Origin: a virus
Reading direction: 5' to 3' (one strand)
IMG/VR virus record: IMGVR_UViG_3300015368_000030
Span: 1 to 24,814 of that record
DNA: 24,814 nt
Shown: in pieces, positions 1 through 8,440 of the stretch
How the letters are laid out: every line of letters begins with the position of its first letter
Numbering within the stretch: the first letter of the stretch is position 1
Position numbers and translations under genes: made by a program
Notes under the pieces: model-generated
What the model was told of the DNA's origin: nothing
Database searches by the model: none
Seen by the model: the letters and a program-made list of their open reading frames with translations, nothing else

Positions 1-2
1 AA

Positions 3-356
3 TTGACGGGTGTCCAAGCGGTTGGCTCGGTGGGCGATGTAACGCCTCCAATGCCTGTTATTATTATTGATGACCGACATGATCCAGGCCCCGATAAGCA
101 GAAAAAACAGCTAAAACGTGAGCAAGAAAAGAATAAAAAGCGCAGAGACGAGATTGTTGCGGCTTATGAACGTATTGTTGAGGGTAAAATACCCGAGGAA
201 ATAATTGCGCCTTATGTAGAAACATTTGCTACAATTGCAACCAAGCAAAACGTCACATTGACAGACATTGAAAAAATGTTGCTCAATTTGGACAAAATGC
301 AGTTAATTTGGAACGACCACATCGAATCAGATGACGAGGAAATTTTGCTGCTATGA
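3..356 (+). CDS. Hypothetical head-module protein, probably 5'-truncated
   Basis: The frame is open from the edge of the window to a TGA that overlaps the next ATG (ATGA). The first possible start is a TTG at base 3 with no visible ribosome site, so this is probably the C-terminal part of a longer protein. The visible ~117 residues have a Lys/Glu/Arg-rich, probably helical stretch near residues 30-60 and an acidic C-terminal tail. It lies just upstream of the scaffold and capsid genes, where portal genes usually sit. It could be the end of a portal or a separate small head protein; I do not recognise a domain. Confidence 0.6.
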   Translation: MTGVQAVGSVGDVTPPMPVIIIDDRHDPGPDKQKKQLKREQEKNKKRRDEIVAAYERIVEGKIPEEIIAPYVETFATIATKQNVTLTDIEKMLLNLDKMQLIWNDHIESDDEEILLL

Positions 357-694
357 GAAAAACCTACATAATAGTTAATGGCGAATTGGTTGAAAAACAC
401 AAAGCCAATGAAGTTGTTGATGCACCTATGATTATGGGTGATATTGCTCCTTACAAATCAATGATTGATGGCTCTATGATACAGAGCAGAAGCCGACACC
501 GTGAGCATCTAAGAGAAAATGGATGTATTGAGGTGGGCAATGAATCAATGGAAACAAAACTTTCAGCGCCATCGAGCGAGAAAAGGCGTGAGGTTTTGGC
601 TCAACAATTGGGCAACATGACCCATAATGAAGCCAATAAAATCATGAATTCATTGCGTGAGCAAGCCAATCAAATGAAATACCATAGGAGATAA
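353..694 (+). CDS. Conserved phage head-region protein of unknown function
   Basis: This 113-residue protein overlaps the previous stop by four bases. Residues ~25-65 contain a motif I associate with small proteins between portal and scaffold genes of short-tailed phages: a PYKSMIDGSMI segment, then SRSRHREHL and GCIEVGNE. The role is not known to me. The C-terminal third holds KRREVLAQQLGNM, which resembles a motif found at both ends of the adjacent scaffold protein, suggesting that the two proteins contact the same partner or each other. It is followed after three bases by the scaffold start. Confidence 0.75.
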   Translation: MRKTYIIVNGELVEKHKANEVVDAPMIMGDIAPYKSMIDGSMIQSRSRHREHLRENGCIEVGNESMETKLSAPSSEKRREVLAQQLGNMTHNEANKIMNSLREQANQMKYHRR

Positions 695-697
695 ACA

Positions 698-1657
698 TTG
701 GATACTACAGAACCCATTGTCCCAACAGAAGCGCCCGATAACCGTAGAGAGTTACTTTCACAGCAATTTGATGAGGTAGCACAAGATGAACCAGCTAAAT
801 TTCAACGTGAGGACATTGGTAAATCTGCTGCTGCTAATGAAAAACCCTTAGAAGAAGCCGTTGAAGAACCCATTTGGAAGCGTGCTCCAGCAAGTTGGAA
901 GAAGGATTATCACGAAGTTTGGCAAACTGCCGACCCAAGAATGCAAGAATATGCTTGGCAACGTGAAGAACAAATGCGTAAGGGCGTAGAGCCTTTGATC
1001 TCTAAGGCGCAATTTGCGGATCAAATCAATGAGGTTGTAAACCCTTATTTGCAGACAATTCAAGGCATGGGTTTAGACACCCCAAAAGCGATTAAAGCCT
1101 TGCTTGAGGCTGACCAAATGTTGCGAACTAGTAATGGGCAAGAAAAATTGCAATTATTTAGTAGATTAGCGCAACAATATGGTGTAAACTTAAATGACGT
1201 TAATTTCCCACAAGGGATTGACCCAACGATTTATGCACTTCAAAATGAACTAAATAATGTTCGTGGCGAGGTAAATGGCTGGAAACAGCAACAAGAGCAA
1301 GCTCAAAATCAGCAGCTTTTAGGCGAAATTGAAAAGTTTAGTTCTAAAGCCGAGTATTTTGAAGAAGCACGTCCGACCATGATTCAACTCCTACAGAGTG
1401 GTGTGGCGCAGACGTTAGAGGACGCATATGAAAAAGCTGTGCGCCTCGACCCTGAGTTATTTGACAGCGTACAAGTCAGCAAACAGGCCGAATTGGATAA
1501 CGCAAAACGAGTAGCAGCAGACCGAGCAGCGAAATCTGCAAGGGCTAATGCAGTTTCGGTTAAGAGTTCCACACCAGGAATGGCAACCAAAAACAATGCT
1601 CAAGACCGACGCAGTTTATTGGCAGAGCAATTTGACCAAATAGCTGCACGACTTTAA
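698..1657 (+). CDS. Putative scaffolding protein (head assembly)
   Basis: This 319-residue protein precedes the major capsid gene, the usual place for a scaffold. It is acidic, Gln/Glu-rich and mostly helical in character, with no predicted membrane segment. The start is a TTG at 698, supported by AGGAG at 686-690 seven bases upstream. Residues ~60-100 hold a Trp-rich segment (APASWKKDYHEVW, then YAWQREEQMRKG) of a type common in phage scaffold-like proteins. The motif RRELLSQQFDEVA (residues 16-28) recurs at the C-terminus as RRSLLAEQFDQIA (304-316). The assignment rests on position and composition, not on a catalytic motif. Confidence 0.75.
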   Translation: MDTTEPIVPTEAPDNRRELLSQQFDEVAQDEPAKFQREDIGKSAAANEKPLEEAVEEPIWKRAPASWKKDYHEVWQTADPRMQEYAWQREEQMRKGVEPLISKAQFADQINEVVNPYLQTIQGMGLDTPKAIKALLEADQMLRTSNGQEKLQLFSRLAQQYGVNLNDVNFPQGIDPTIYALQNELNNVRGEVNGWKQQQEQAQNQQLLGEIEKFSSKAEYFEEARPTMIQLLQSGVAQTLEDAYEKAVRLDPELFDSVQVSKQAELDNAKRVAADRAAKSARANAVSVKSSTPGMATKNNAQDRRSLLAEQFDQIAARL

Positions 1658-1676
1658 TTGATATAGGAGAATCATT

Positions 1677-2678
1677 ATGGCATTTGCCAATTCCAGTATC
1701 AGCGACATCATTGCGACCAACATTCAAAGCCGTACTGGTGAGTTAGCTGATAACGTAACAAACAACAACGCCCTTTTGCGTAGACTCAAAGACCGTGGAA
1801 ATGTAAAAACATTTTCAGGCGGTAATGTGATTTTGCAAGAGATTATGTACAACGACAGCACAACAAATAACACGAATTCATATTCTGGTTACGAAGTGTT
1901 GAACGTGTCACAAAACAGCCCAATCAGTTCTGCTCAATTTAGCATTACTCAATACGCTGCTGCTGTGTCCATCTCTGGCTTGGAAATGATCCAGAACTCG
2001 GGCAAAGAAGCGATTATTGACTTGCTCGATGGTCGTATGATGGTTGCCGAGGCACAATTGGCTAACCGTATTGGCTCTGACATTTACACAGATGGCACAG
2101 GCAATAGCGGCAAAAACATTACTGGTTTGGGCGCAGCGGTTCCTGATGCACCCTCAACTGGTACATATGGTGGTATTAATCGTGCTAATTACAGCTTCTG
2201 GCGTTCACAAAAGTTCTCTGGCGTGACCGATGGCGGAGCAGCCGTTACAGCTTCAAACATCCAGTCTTATATGGATTCTTTGGCTGTTCAGTTGATTCGT
2301 GGAACAGACAAGCCCGACTTGATCGTTGCCGATAGCAATTATTACCGTTTGTATTTGCAATCAATGCAATCAATCCAACGTGTTACTGATGGTGGCAACT
2401 CCACTCAGGGCGCTGGTTTTGCTTCATTGAAATACTATGGCGCTGGCATGGCATCTGATGTTGTGCTTGATGGTGGTATCGGATCAGCCGCTACTGCAAA
2501 CCATATGTGGTTCTTGAACACCAAATATTTGATGTTCCGTCCACACGTTGACCGCAACTTTGTGCCTATTGGTGGTGAGCGTCAAGCTGTTAACCAAGAT
2601 GCAATCGTTAAGTTGATTGGTTGGGCTGGCAATTTGACAAGCTCAGGCCCACAATTCTGTGGCGTTTTGATCGCTTAA
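1677..2678 (+). CDS. Major capsid protein
   Basis: This 333-residue protein follows the scaffold gene and has a strong ribosome site (AGGAG upstream of ATG 1677). The N-terminal region (SSISDIIATNIQ, then NNALLRRLKDRG) and the middle part (QFSITQYAAAVSISGLEM, followed by a helix ending LANRIGSDIYTDGTG) match the general pattern of phage major capsid proteins: a helical N-arm, a spine helix and a Gly-rich segment. The C-terminus has a region typical of capsid axial domains (WFLNTKYLMFRPHVDRNF). Length fits an HK97-fold capsid protein without a large added domain. The small genes that follow are probably capsid-associated. Confidence 0.9.
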   Translation: MAFANSSISDIIATNIQSRTGELADNVTNNNALLRRLKDRGNVKTFSGGNVILQEIMYNDSTTNNTNSYSGYEVLNVSQNSPISSAQFSITQYAAAVSISGLEMIQNSGKEAIIDLLDGRMMVAEAQLANRIGSDIYTDGTGNSGKNITGLGAAVPDAPSTGTYGGINRANYSFWRSQKFSGVTDGGAAVTASNIQSYMDSLAVQLIRGTDKPDLIVADSNYYRLYLQSMQSIQRVTDGGNSTQGAGFASLKYYGAGMASDVVLDGGIGSAATANHMWFLNTKYLMFRPHVDRNFVPIGGERQAVNQDAIVKLIGWAGNLTSSGPQFCGVLIA

Positions 2679-2692
2679 AGGAGTAATCAATC

Positions 2693-2989
2693 ATGGCATA
2701 TACAATCACCCCCCTCGTTGGCACTGACTTTAATAATATTGTCAACACCAACACAAACAGCGCTGGTACGGCTGTTCCTACATTTGGCCCTTTGGGTGCT
2801 GAAGTATTTGGTTCTGATGGTCGTATTTATGTATTGGCACAAGCCAACGCATCAATTACAGCATCAACAACCACTTGCGACATCAACACAACCACATTCT
2901 TGGTTGCAGCTACTGGCGGTTCTTACAAATCGCCCGCAGTTGACCTAGTTTCTGGTAATGTTGCTTGGTTCTCTAAAGCATCTGTGTAA
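2693..2989 (+). CDS. Small capsid-associated (decoration-like) protein
   Basis: This 98-residue protein starts 14 bases after the capsid stop, with GGAG upstream. It is rich in Thr, Ala, Ser and Asn, has few charged residues and looks beta-structured. Size, composition and position directly after the capsid gene suggest a head decoration or stabilising protein. An intrinsic terminator follows the stop codon at once, so this gene ends the scaffold-capsid transcript segment. No specific domain is recognised. Confidence 0.7.
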   Translation: MAYTITPLVGTDFNNIVNTNTNSAGTAVPTFGPLGAEVFGSDGRIYVLAQANASITASTTTCDINTTTFLVAATGGSYKSPAVDLVSGNVAWFSKASV

Positions 2990-2992
2990 AAT

Positions 2993-3023
2993 AAAAGGGG
3001 CGGCATAAAAACCGCCTCTTTTT
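2993..3023 (+). terminator. Rho-independent terminator after the capsid genes
   Basis: The arm AAAAGGGGCGG (2993-3003) pairs with CCGCCTCTTTT (3012-3022) over eleven base pairs with one G-U pair, around an eight-base loop, and ends in a run of five T. It lies four bases after the stop of the small capsid-associated gene. It probably attenuates rather than ends late transcription, because the tail genes continue in the same direction with no obvious promoter in between. Confidence 0.85.
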
Positions 3024-3038
3024 AATTAAGGAACAAAA

Positions 3039-3401
3039 ATGGCTATTCCATCAAGAATTCTTGGCGCTGGTAACTCGCCTTTGTCTACAATCTCTATCGC
3101 TGGCGATGGCGCTGTGGGCATTGTTGCAACTGGTTCAACGGCTGCTGATGCAAAACAATTGTCGGCTGTGTTCAACACAATCACAACTTCATCTGCTTCA
3201 ACGGGCGTTAAATTGCCCCCAACTGAAGCGGGCGCTATGGTCGGTATTCGTAATGATTCAGGTCAAACGATTACTGTTTACCCTTACAATACAAGTTCAA
3301 CAATCAATGCAGCAGCTACATCTGTTACATTAGCAACAGCAAAGAGCATGATTCTTTTTGCCCCAAGCGCAACAACTTGGGCATCCGTCACTTCAGCTTA
3401 A
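3039..3401 (+). CDS. Small beta-rich virion-associated protein
   Basis: This 120-residue protein starts 16 bases after the terminator, with AAGGA upstream. It is rich in Ala, Thr, Ser and Gly with almost no Lys or Arg after the first residues. The central segment (GVKLPPTEAGAMVGIRND, then TVYPYN) has the alternating pattern of a beta-sandwich and resembles small phage proteins that sit between capsid and neck genes. A head fibre or decoration role is plausible but not proven. Confidence 0.65.
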   Translation: MAIPSRILGAGNSPLSTISIAGDGAVGIVATGSTAADAKQLSAVFNTITTSSASTGVKLPPTEAGAMVGIRNDSGQTITVYPYNTSSTINAAATSVTLATAKSMILFAPSATTWASVTSA

Positions 3402-3418
3402 TCCCCACAGGATAAAAA

Positions 3419-3949
3419 ATGGCACTAGATTCCGATATTGCAAACGCAGATTCACATTTGCACGTTGAGTTTTATACATTTGACAAAGAGCCTTATAAAG
3501 ACACTCCTTTTGTGAGAATTATGGTTCCTGGCGATAAGTACAACATCATTGAACAACCCGTTCGTGATGACCATAAAGAGCGTTTTCCTCGTCAATGGTT
3601 ACATTATCAAATGCAAAACTCAGAGGGTGGGCCAGCTATTGGCACAACTTTGCAAAATTGGCATCTAGATCGCCCTGAGGAATTTACAGATAGCCAAATG
3701 GCTGAACTGCAAATTCTAAAGTTTCAAACAGTTGAGCAAGTTGCTACGGCAAGCGATGCTCAATTGCAACGTGTTGGTATGGGTGGAGTTGGATTGCGTG
3801 ATAGAGCAAGAGCATATCTGCTTAGACGTAATCAAACAGAGAGTTCAATTGAATTAGAACAAACCCGTTCTGAATTGAAAGAATTACAAGAGCAAATGAA
3901 AGCCTTGTTGTCTGAAAAAACAAGAGGGCGTCCTAAAAAAGAGGTGTAA
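3419..3949 (+). CDS. Neck-region protein with helix-hairpin-helix-like segment and coiled coil
   Basis: This 176-residue protein has three parts. Residues 1-95 are an unrecognised domain with aromatic and acidic residues. Residues ~95-140 (FQTVEQVATASDAQLQRVG, then GGVGLRDRARAYL) look like a helix-hairpin-helix fold. A charged coiled coil (~142-168) follows, with a basic RGRPKKEV end that contains the RGRP core of an AT-hook. Similar proteins lie upstream of the adaptor gene in other short-tailed phages. A DNA-end or neck role is inferred from the motifs and the position. Confidence 0.65.
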   Translation: MALDSDIANADSHLHVEFYTFDKEPYKDTPFVRIMVPGDKYNIIEQPVRDDHKERFPRQWLHYQMQNSEGGPAIGTTLQNWHLDRPEEFTDSQMAELQILKFQTVEQVATASDAQLQRVGMGGVGLRDRARAYLLRRNQTESSIELEQTRSELKELQEQMKALLSEKTRGRPKKEV

Positions 3950-3952
3950 ATT

Positions 3953-4864
3953 ATGTCTAGCACTATGCTTCAGTTAGTGCAGCAAGTGACCAATGAATTA
4001 GGCGTGACAACACCGACAAGTGTTGCTGGAAATACTAATCAAGACATTATCCAAATTCTTGCATTAATGAATGCAAGTGGATATGAGTTTCTCCGCAAAC
4101 ATCCTTGGCGAACACTTACAAAGCAAAAACAGTTTTATACTGAGTATTTAACCACAACAGGCACTTGGAGTGATGATGGGACATCTATTACAGATATTCC
4201 GTCAACAAGTGGGTTAGATAACACCTACATGGTGGTTGGCACAGGCATTGACCAAAACACCTTTATCACAACGGTGGATTCTGGCACATCCGTCACGGTT
4301 GATAGAAGAACCAATACTGCTCAAACTGATGCAACTGTGTACTTCCAAAAAATGAAGTATGCATTTCCAAGCGATTATGAAGCTATCATTCCAAGAACAA
4401 TGTGGGATAAAGATAAGCATTGGGAAATGCTAGGCCCTGAAGATGCTCAACAATGGGAATGGCTGTTGTCTGGATACATTGCAACTGGCCCTCGCATTAG
4501 ATGGCGTTTGTTTAGCAAATATTTCCAAATATGGCCTGGCTTCTCTAATGCCGAGTATCTTGGCTATGAATACCGTTCAAATTCTTGGGTAAATAGTTCA
4601 ACGGATATTCCAAAAACATCATTCACCAATGATTCGGACACTTGCATCTATCCTGATCGTTTGATGGTGTTGTCAACCAAGCTGAAATATTTTGAAGCTA
4701 AAGGTTTTGACACTACAGCAATGTATCGCAATTATTTAGAAGAAATGGAAGCGGCTATTGCTTTGGATATGTCTGCGGCTAATTTGTCGTTTGCGCCAAG
4801 GCCAGGCACGATCTTGGTGGGCTATGACAACATACCCGATAGCGGTTATGGGGCATCACCATAA
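3953..4864 (+). CDS. Head-to-tail adaptor (gp4-like) protein
   Basis: This 303-residue protein begins with a helical region (MLQLVQQVTNELG, then LALMNASGYEFLRKHPW) typical of the head-tail adaptor proteins of short-tailed phages, which form a ring under the portal. Residues ~70-125 look like a small beta insertion (VVGTGIDQNTFITTVDSG). The rest contains conserved Trp-rich segments (MWDKDKHWEMLGPEDAQQW). The stop TAA shares one base with the ATG of the next gene (TAATG), so translation is probably coupled to the tail hub gene. Confidence 0.7.
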   Translation: MSSTMLQLVQQVTNELGVTTPTSVAGNTNQDIIQILALMNASGYEFLRKHPWRTLTKQKQFYTEYLTTTGTWSDDGTSITDIPSTSGLDNTYMVVGTGIDQNTFITTVDSGTSVTVDRRTNTAQTDATVYFQKMKYAFPSDYEAIIPRTMWDKDKHWEMLGPEDAQQWEWLLSGYIATGPRIRWRLFSKYFQIWPGFSNAEYLGYEYRSNSWVNSSTDIPKTSFTNDSDTCIYPDRLMVLSTKLKYFEAKGFDTTAMYRNYLEEMEAAIALDMSAANLSFAPRPGTILVGYDNIPDSGYGASP

Positions 4865-6408
4865 TGCCAAGAATTGCCCAAAGAACTGCCGCTAATGTTG
4901 CAAGCATTCCAGCCCCAGTTGGCGGTTGGAATGTAAGAGATTCATTGGCAAATATGTCACCAACTGATGCGGTGACAATGAATAATTTTTTTCCAACTGT
5001 TTCAAGTGTTAATTTGCGTGGTGGATACAGCAAATGGTCAACGGGCATAACAGGCCAAGTTGACACAGTAATGGCTTATGAAACGGGAACAGTGAGCAAG
5101 TTATTTGCAATTGCTGGTGGCTCAATTTACGACTGCTCAAGCAAGGGTGCTGTTGGCGCTGCTGAAAAAACAGGCTTGACCAATAGCCGTTTTGAACATA
5201 TCAATGTCACAACGCCTGGAGGCAGTTTCCTCTATGCTTGCAATGGCGTGGATGACCCATTGCTTTATAACGGCACAACATGGTCAAGTATTAACGGATC
5301 AAGCTCACCAATAGCAATTACTGGAGTTACTACCAATAAACTCAACAATGTGACATTGTTTAAAAACCGAGTGTGGTTTATTGAAAAAGAAAGTTTAAAA
5401 GCATGGTATTTGCCAACAAATTCAGTTGGTGGGGCTGCTGAAGTTTTAGACTTGAGTTCTATTGCTCGAATGGGCGGTTATATAGTTTCTCTAAGCGCAT
5501 GGACTATTGATGCGGGTTATGGCGTTGACGATAACCTTGTGTTTGTAACGTCTCAGGGCGAGATTATTGTTTATCGAGGCACAGACCCAGCATCCGCAAG
5601 TACATGGGCTTTAGCGGGCGTTTGGAAGCTCGGAGCGCCCATTTCTAGGCGTTGTTTGTATAAGTATGGTGGCGATCTATTAATTTTGAGTTTAGATGGT
5701 TTATTGCCCTTGGCATCAGCTTTGCAATCAAGCCGACTTGACCCAAGGGTTAATTTGTCTGACAAGATTCAAGGCGCTATTACCGAGGTTACGACCACAT
5801 ATCAAAATTCGTTTGGTTGGGCTTTGCTTTATCACGCTAAAAACAATGCTTTGTGGATCAATGTACCTATTGGGCTTGGTGCTCAAGAGCAATTTGTAAT
5901 GAATACTATTACAAAGTCATGGACAAAGTTTACAGGATGGGCTGCTAATTGTTGGGAAACCTTTGAAGACAATCCTTATTTTGGTGGAGATGGTTTTGTT
6001 GGGATGGCTTGGGATGGGTTTACTGATGACATAAATGACATCAATGCAGTTGCTTTGCAAGCGTTTAATTATTATGATAATCGTGGCGTTAAGAAGTACT
6101 TTACAAGAGCAAGACCATCAATCTTTACCGATGGAAGCCCATCCATTTCGGTGGGCATAAATGTTGATTTTGATATATCTAATGCAACTGGTGCTTTGAA
6201 TTTTAGTCCTACCAATTATGGAACATGGGACACATCTGTCTGGGATAACGCATTATGGGCAAGTGGCCCAGTTATCACAAATAATTGGCAAGGAGTTACA
6301 GGCATTGGCTACTGTGCGGGTATTCAGCTAAAATCGGCATCACAAGGCTTGCAAATTGAGTGGGCTTCAACCGATGTGGTTTTCCAACAGGGATGGGCTG
6401 GTATATGA
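4864..6408 (+). CDS. Tail hub/nozzle or DNA-stabilisation protein (P22 gp10-like)
   Basis: This 514-residue protein has an N-terminus (PAPVGGWNVRDSLANM, then AVTMNNFFPT) common to proteins that cap the adaptor in P22-like phages. The body is Gly-, Trp- and Thr-rich with repeated short beta strands (LFAIAGGSIYDCS, LYACNGVDDPLLYNG, NLVFVTSQGEIIVYRG), as expected for a beta-propeller. It probably forms the tail nozzle that holds packaged DNA. It is coupled to the adaptor upstream (TAATG) and to the GNAT-like gene downstream (ATGA at 6405). Confidence 0.75.
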   Translation: MPRIAQRTAANVASIPAPVGGWNVRDSLANMSPTDAVTMNNFFPTVSSVNLRGGYSKWSTGITGQVDTVMAYETGTVSKLFAIAGGSIYDCSSKGAVGAAEKTGLTNSRFEHINVTTPGGSFLYACNGVDDPLLYNGTTWSSINGSSSPIAITGVTTNKLNNVTLFKNRVWFIEKESLKAWYLPTNSVGGAAEVLDLSSIARMGGYIVSLSAWTIDAGYGVDDNLVFVTSQGEIIVYRGTDPASASTWALAGVWKLGAPISRRCLYKYGGDLLILSLDGLLPLASALQSSRLDPRVNLSDKIQGAITEVTTTYQNSFGWALLYHAKNNALWINVPIGLGAQEQFVMNTITKSWTKFTGWAANCWETFEDNPYFGGDGFVGMAWDGFTDDINDINAVALQAFNYYDNRGVKKYFTRARPSIFTDGSPSISVGINVDFDISNATGALNFSPTNYGTWDTSVWDNALWASGPVITNNWQGVTGIGYCAGIQLKSASQGLQIEWASTDVVFQQGWAGI

Positions 6409-6842
6409 ACGCAAAAATGGAAAAATTTGCAGATGTTTCAGCCGAAGCGGTTGTGCTTATTGGTAAACATTGGACTGAACTTTATGGTAGTGCCAACTTA
6501 AAAAGCGATTTGGGTGGCATGATTGAACTAGAGAGAACAGGCAATTTTGCATACTTTACCTTACGAACCGAAACGGGTGAATTGGCGGGTCATGCGGGAT
6601 TTATGGTTTTTAGATCGCCTTTTTATGGCTCAATGCAAGCAATAGACATCTTTTATTATGTGTTGCCAGATCATCGAGGCGGTATGGGTATTTGCAAATT
6701 GCTCAAGTTAGCTGGGCAAATGCTCAAAGTAAATGGTGTCAGTCAAATTATGATTAGCCACAAGAAAAATAATAATTTGAGTGTTTTGCTTGAAAGAGCA
6801 AACTATGCGCCATCAGGCGAAACATACGAATTTAAGGAATAA
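6405..6842 (+). CDS. GNAT acetyltransferase-like protein in the tail module
   Basis: The start at 6405 overlaps the hub stop as ATGA; a start at 6360 would add 15 residues inside the hub gene. The resulting 145 residues carry a GNAT-like motif A at residues ~83-103 (FYYVLPDHRGGMGICKLL), which resembles the acetyl-CoA pyrophosphate loop (R/Q-x-x-G-x-G/A), followed by a helix and SQIMISHKKNNN. T7-type phages also carry a GNAT-like gene among their internal virion proteins, so it may act structurally or modify a protein. The loop RGGMGI has the expected spacing, but activity cannot be told from the sequence. Confidence 0.75.
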   Translation: MNAKMEKFADVSAEAVVLIGKHWTELYGSANLKSDLGGMIELERTGNFAYFTLRTETGELAGHAGFMVFRSPFYGSMQAIDIFYYVLPDHRGGMGICKLLKLAGQMLKVNGVSQIMISHKKNNNLSVLLERANYAPSGETYEFKE

Positions 6843-6846
6843 AAAA

Positions 6847-8436
6847 ATGTCCCTCTTATGCCCCCCATCAGCGCCAGCAACTCCTGACTATGCGGCTGCC
6901 GCTACTGCTCAAGGCGTAGCAAACAAAGAAACAGCGCTTCAACAAGGTTATTTAAACAACCCAAATGTTTCTGGCCCTTTGGGTGGTCAGACTGTCACGT
7001 TTGACCCTGTTACTGGTCAGCCAACGATTAAGCAAACCTTAACGGATACGGCACAAAATACGTTAGAAGCGCAACAAAGAGTTCAACAAGGATTGGCAAA
7101 TCTTGGTGAAACAGGGCTTTCAACTGCACAGAACATTATTAATAAGCCGTTTCAATATACTGGCCCAGCAATAACTACGTCACTTGGTGATTCTGGAGCA
7201 ATAGCTGGTGCGCCTGATTTGTTTAAATATGGTACTGCCTCATCCATTGCGGCTGATAAATATGGATTAGCACAAGGAGGCGTTGCGCCTGTTAATTTGC
7301 AAACATCAATTGACAATATTGGCAAAATCAATCAAGACTTAAACGCAAATAACTATCTTGCTAACAACCAATTAAATTTAAGCAATGTTGCCCAAATGCC
7401 TGTTAATGCGGGCACTACTGGACAAGCGGCAATTATGTCTCGCCTTGCGCCTCAATTGGAACGTCAACAAAAGTTTACTGCTCAAAATTTGGCAAATCAA
7501 GGCTTAGTGCCAGGCGGTGAGGCATATAAAAATGCAATGCTAGATCAAAGCCAACAACAAAATGACTTGTTAACTCAAGCGGCTTTGCAAGGCATTAACT
7601 TAGATACTGCTGCAAATCAACAAGGATTTAATCAAGCATTGGCTACTGGGCAATTTGGCAATACTGGAACACAACAAAACTTTGGTAATGCTTTAGCTGC
7701 TCAACAAGCACAAAATGCGGCTCAAGGCCAAGGCTTTAACCAACAATTACAATCGGGTCAATTTGGCAATCAAGCACAGTTGGCAAGTTTTGGTGCTAAT
7801 TTGCAAAATCAACAAGCTGGTAATCAAGCAATTGCTCAAAACTTTGGTCAAGGCATGACGGCATCTAATGCAGCAAATTCAGCAATTCAACAAAATCAAA
7901 ATACTGCTGCACAACAACAACAATTAGCAAACGCTGCACAACTTCAACAATACAATGAAAATCTTGGTGCAGCACAGTTTGGTAATAGTGGGGCTAATCA
8001 AAGTTTACAAACGCAACTTGCATTGCGTAATCAGCCTTTAAATGAGATCACGGGTTTGATGAGTGGTTCGCAGTTGCAAATGCCACAATTCCAAGGCTAT
8101 AACCCAACTAATATTACTCCAGCGCCTGTTTTTGCTGGTGCTCAGGCACAAGGCAATGCCAATATGCAAAATTATGGTATCCAGTCAGCGGGTAATAATG
8201 CCACAACAACTGGATTATTTGGGCTTGGTGCTGCTGCATTATCTGATCGCAGACTAAAGTCAAATATTGAAAGAATTGGCACACACAAACTGGGCATCGG
8301 TCTTTATGAATATGACATTTTGGGCGAACGTCAACGTGGCGTAATGGCTGATGAGGTTGAGAAAGTCATGCCTGAAGCCGTCCTAATGCACCCAAGCGGA
8401 TACAAAATGGTCAATTACAGTTTATTGAACGGGTAA
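6847..8436 (+). CDS. Gln-rich internal/ejection-type protein with short C-terminal S74-like segment
   Basis: The chosen ATG at 6847 has AAGGAA upstream; a start at 6781 would overlap the previous gene. The 529-residue protein begins with an Ala/Pro-rich stretch (PSAPATPDYAAAATAQG) of a kind seen in podovirus ejection-type proteins. Residues ~240-400 are very rich in Gln, Asn and Ala, with recurring QFGN units. The last 64 residues start with SDRRLKSNIERIG at residue 466 and end soon after MVNYSLL. They match the start of the intramolecular chaperone (peptidase S74) found at the ends of tail fibres, including the Ser and Lys of the self-cleavage site, but lack the long C-terminal helix. Confidence 0.75.
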   Translation: MSLLCPPSAPATPDYAAAATAQGVANKETALQQGYLNNPNVSGPLGGQTVTFDPVTGQPTIKQTLTDTAQNTLEAQQRVQQGLANLGETGLSTAQNIINKPFQYTGPAITTSLGDSGAIAGAPDLFKYGTASSIAADKYGLAQGGVAPVNLQTSIDNIGKINQDLNANNYLANNQLNLSNVAQMPVNAGTTGQAAIMSRLAPQLERQQKFTAQNLANQGLVPGGEAYKNAMLDQSQQQNDLLTQAALQGINLDTAANQQGFNQALATGQFGNTGTQQNFGNALAAQQAQNAAQGQGFNQQLQSGQFGNQAQLASFGANLQNQQAGNQAIAQNFGQGMTASNAANSAIQQNQNTAAQQQQLANAAQLQQYNENLGAAQFGNSGANQSLQTQLALRNQPLNEITGLMSGSQLQMPQFQGYNPTNITPAPVFAGAQAQGNANMQNYGIQSAGNNATTTGLFGLGAAALSDRRLKSNIERIGTHKLGIGLYEYDILGERQRGVMADEVEKVMPEAVLMHPSGYKMVNYSLLNG

Positions 8437-8440
8437 AAAC

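Noticed and set aside
2044-2226. Alternative-frame plus-strand ORF inside the major capsid gene
   Set aside because: It is fully inside a conserved gene and has no ribosome site or recognisable product.
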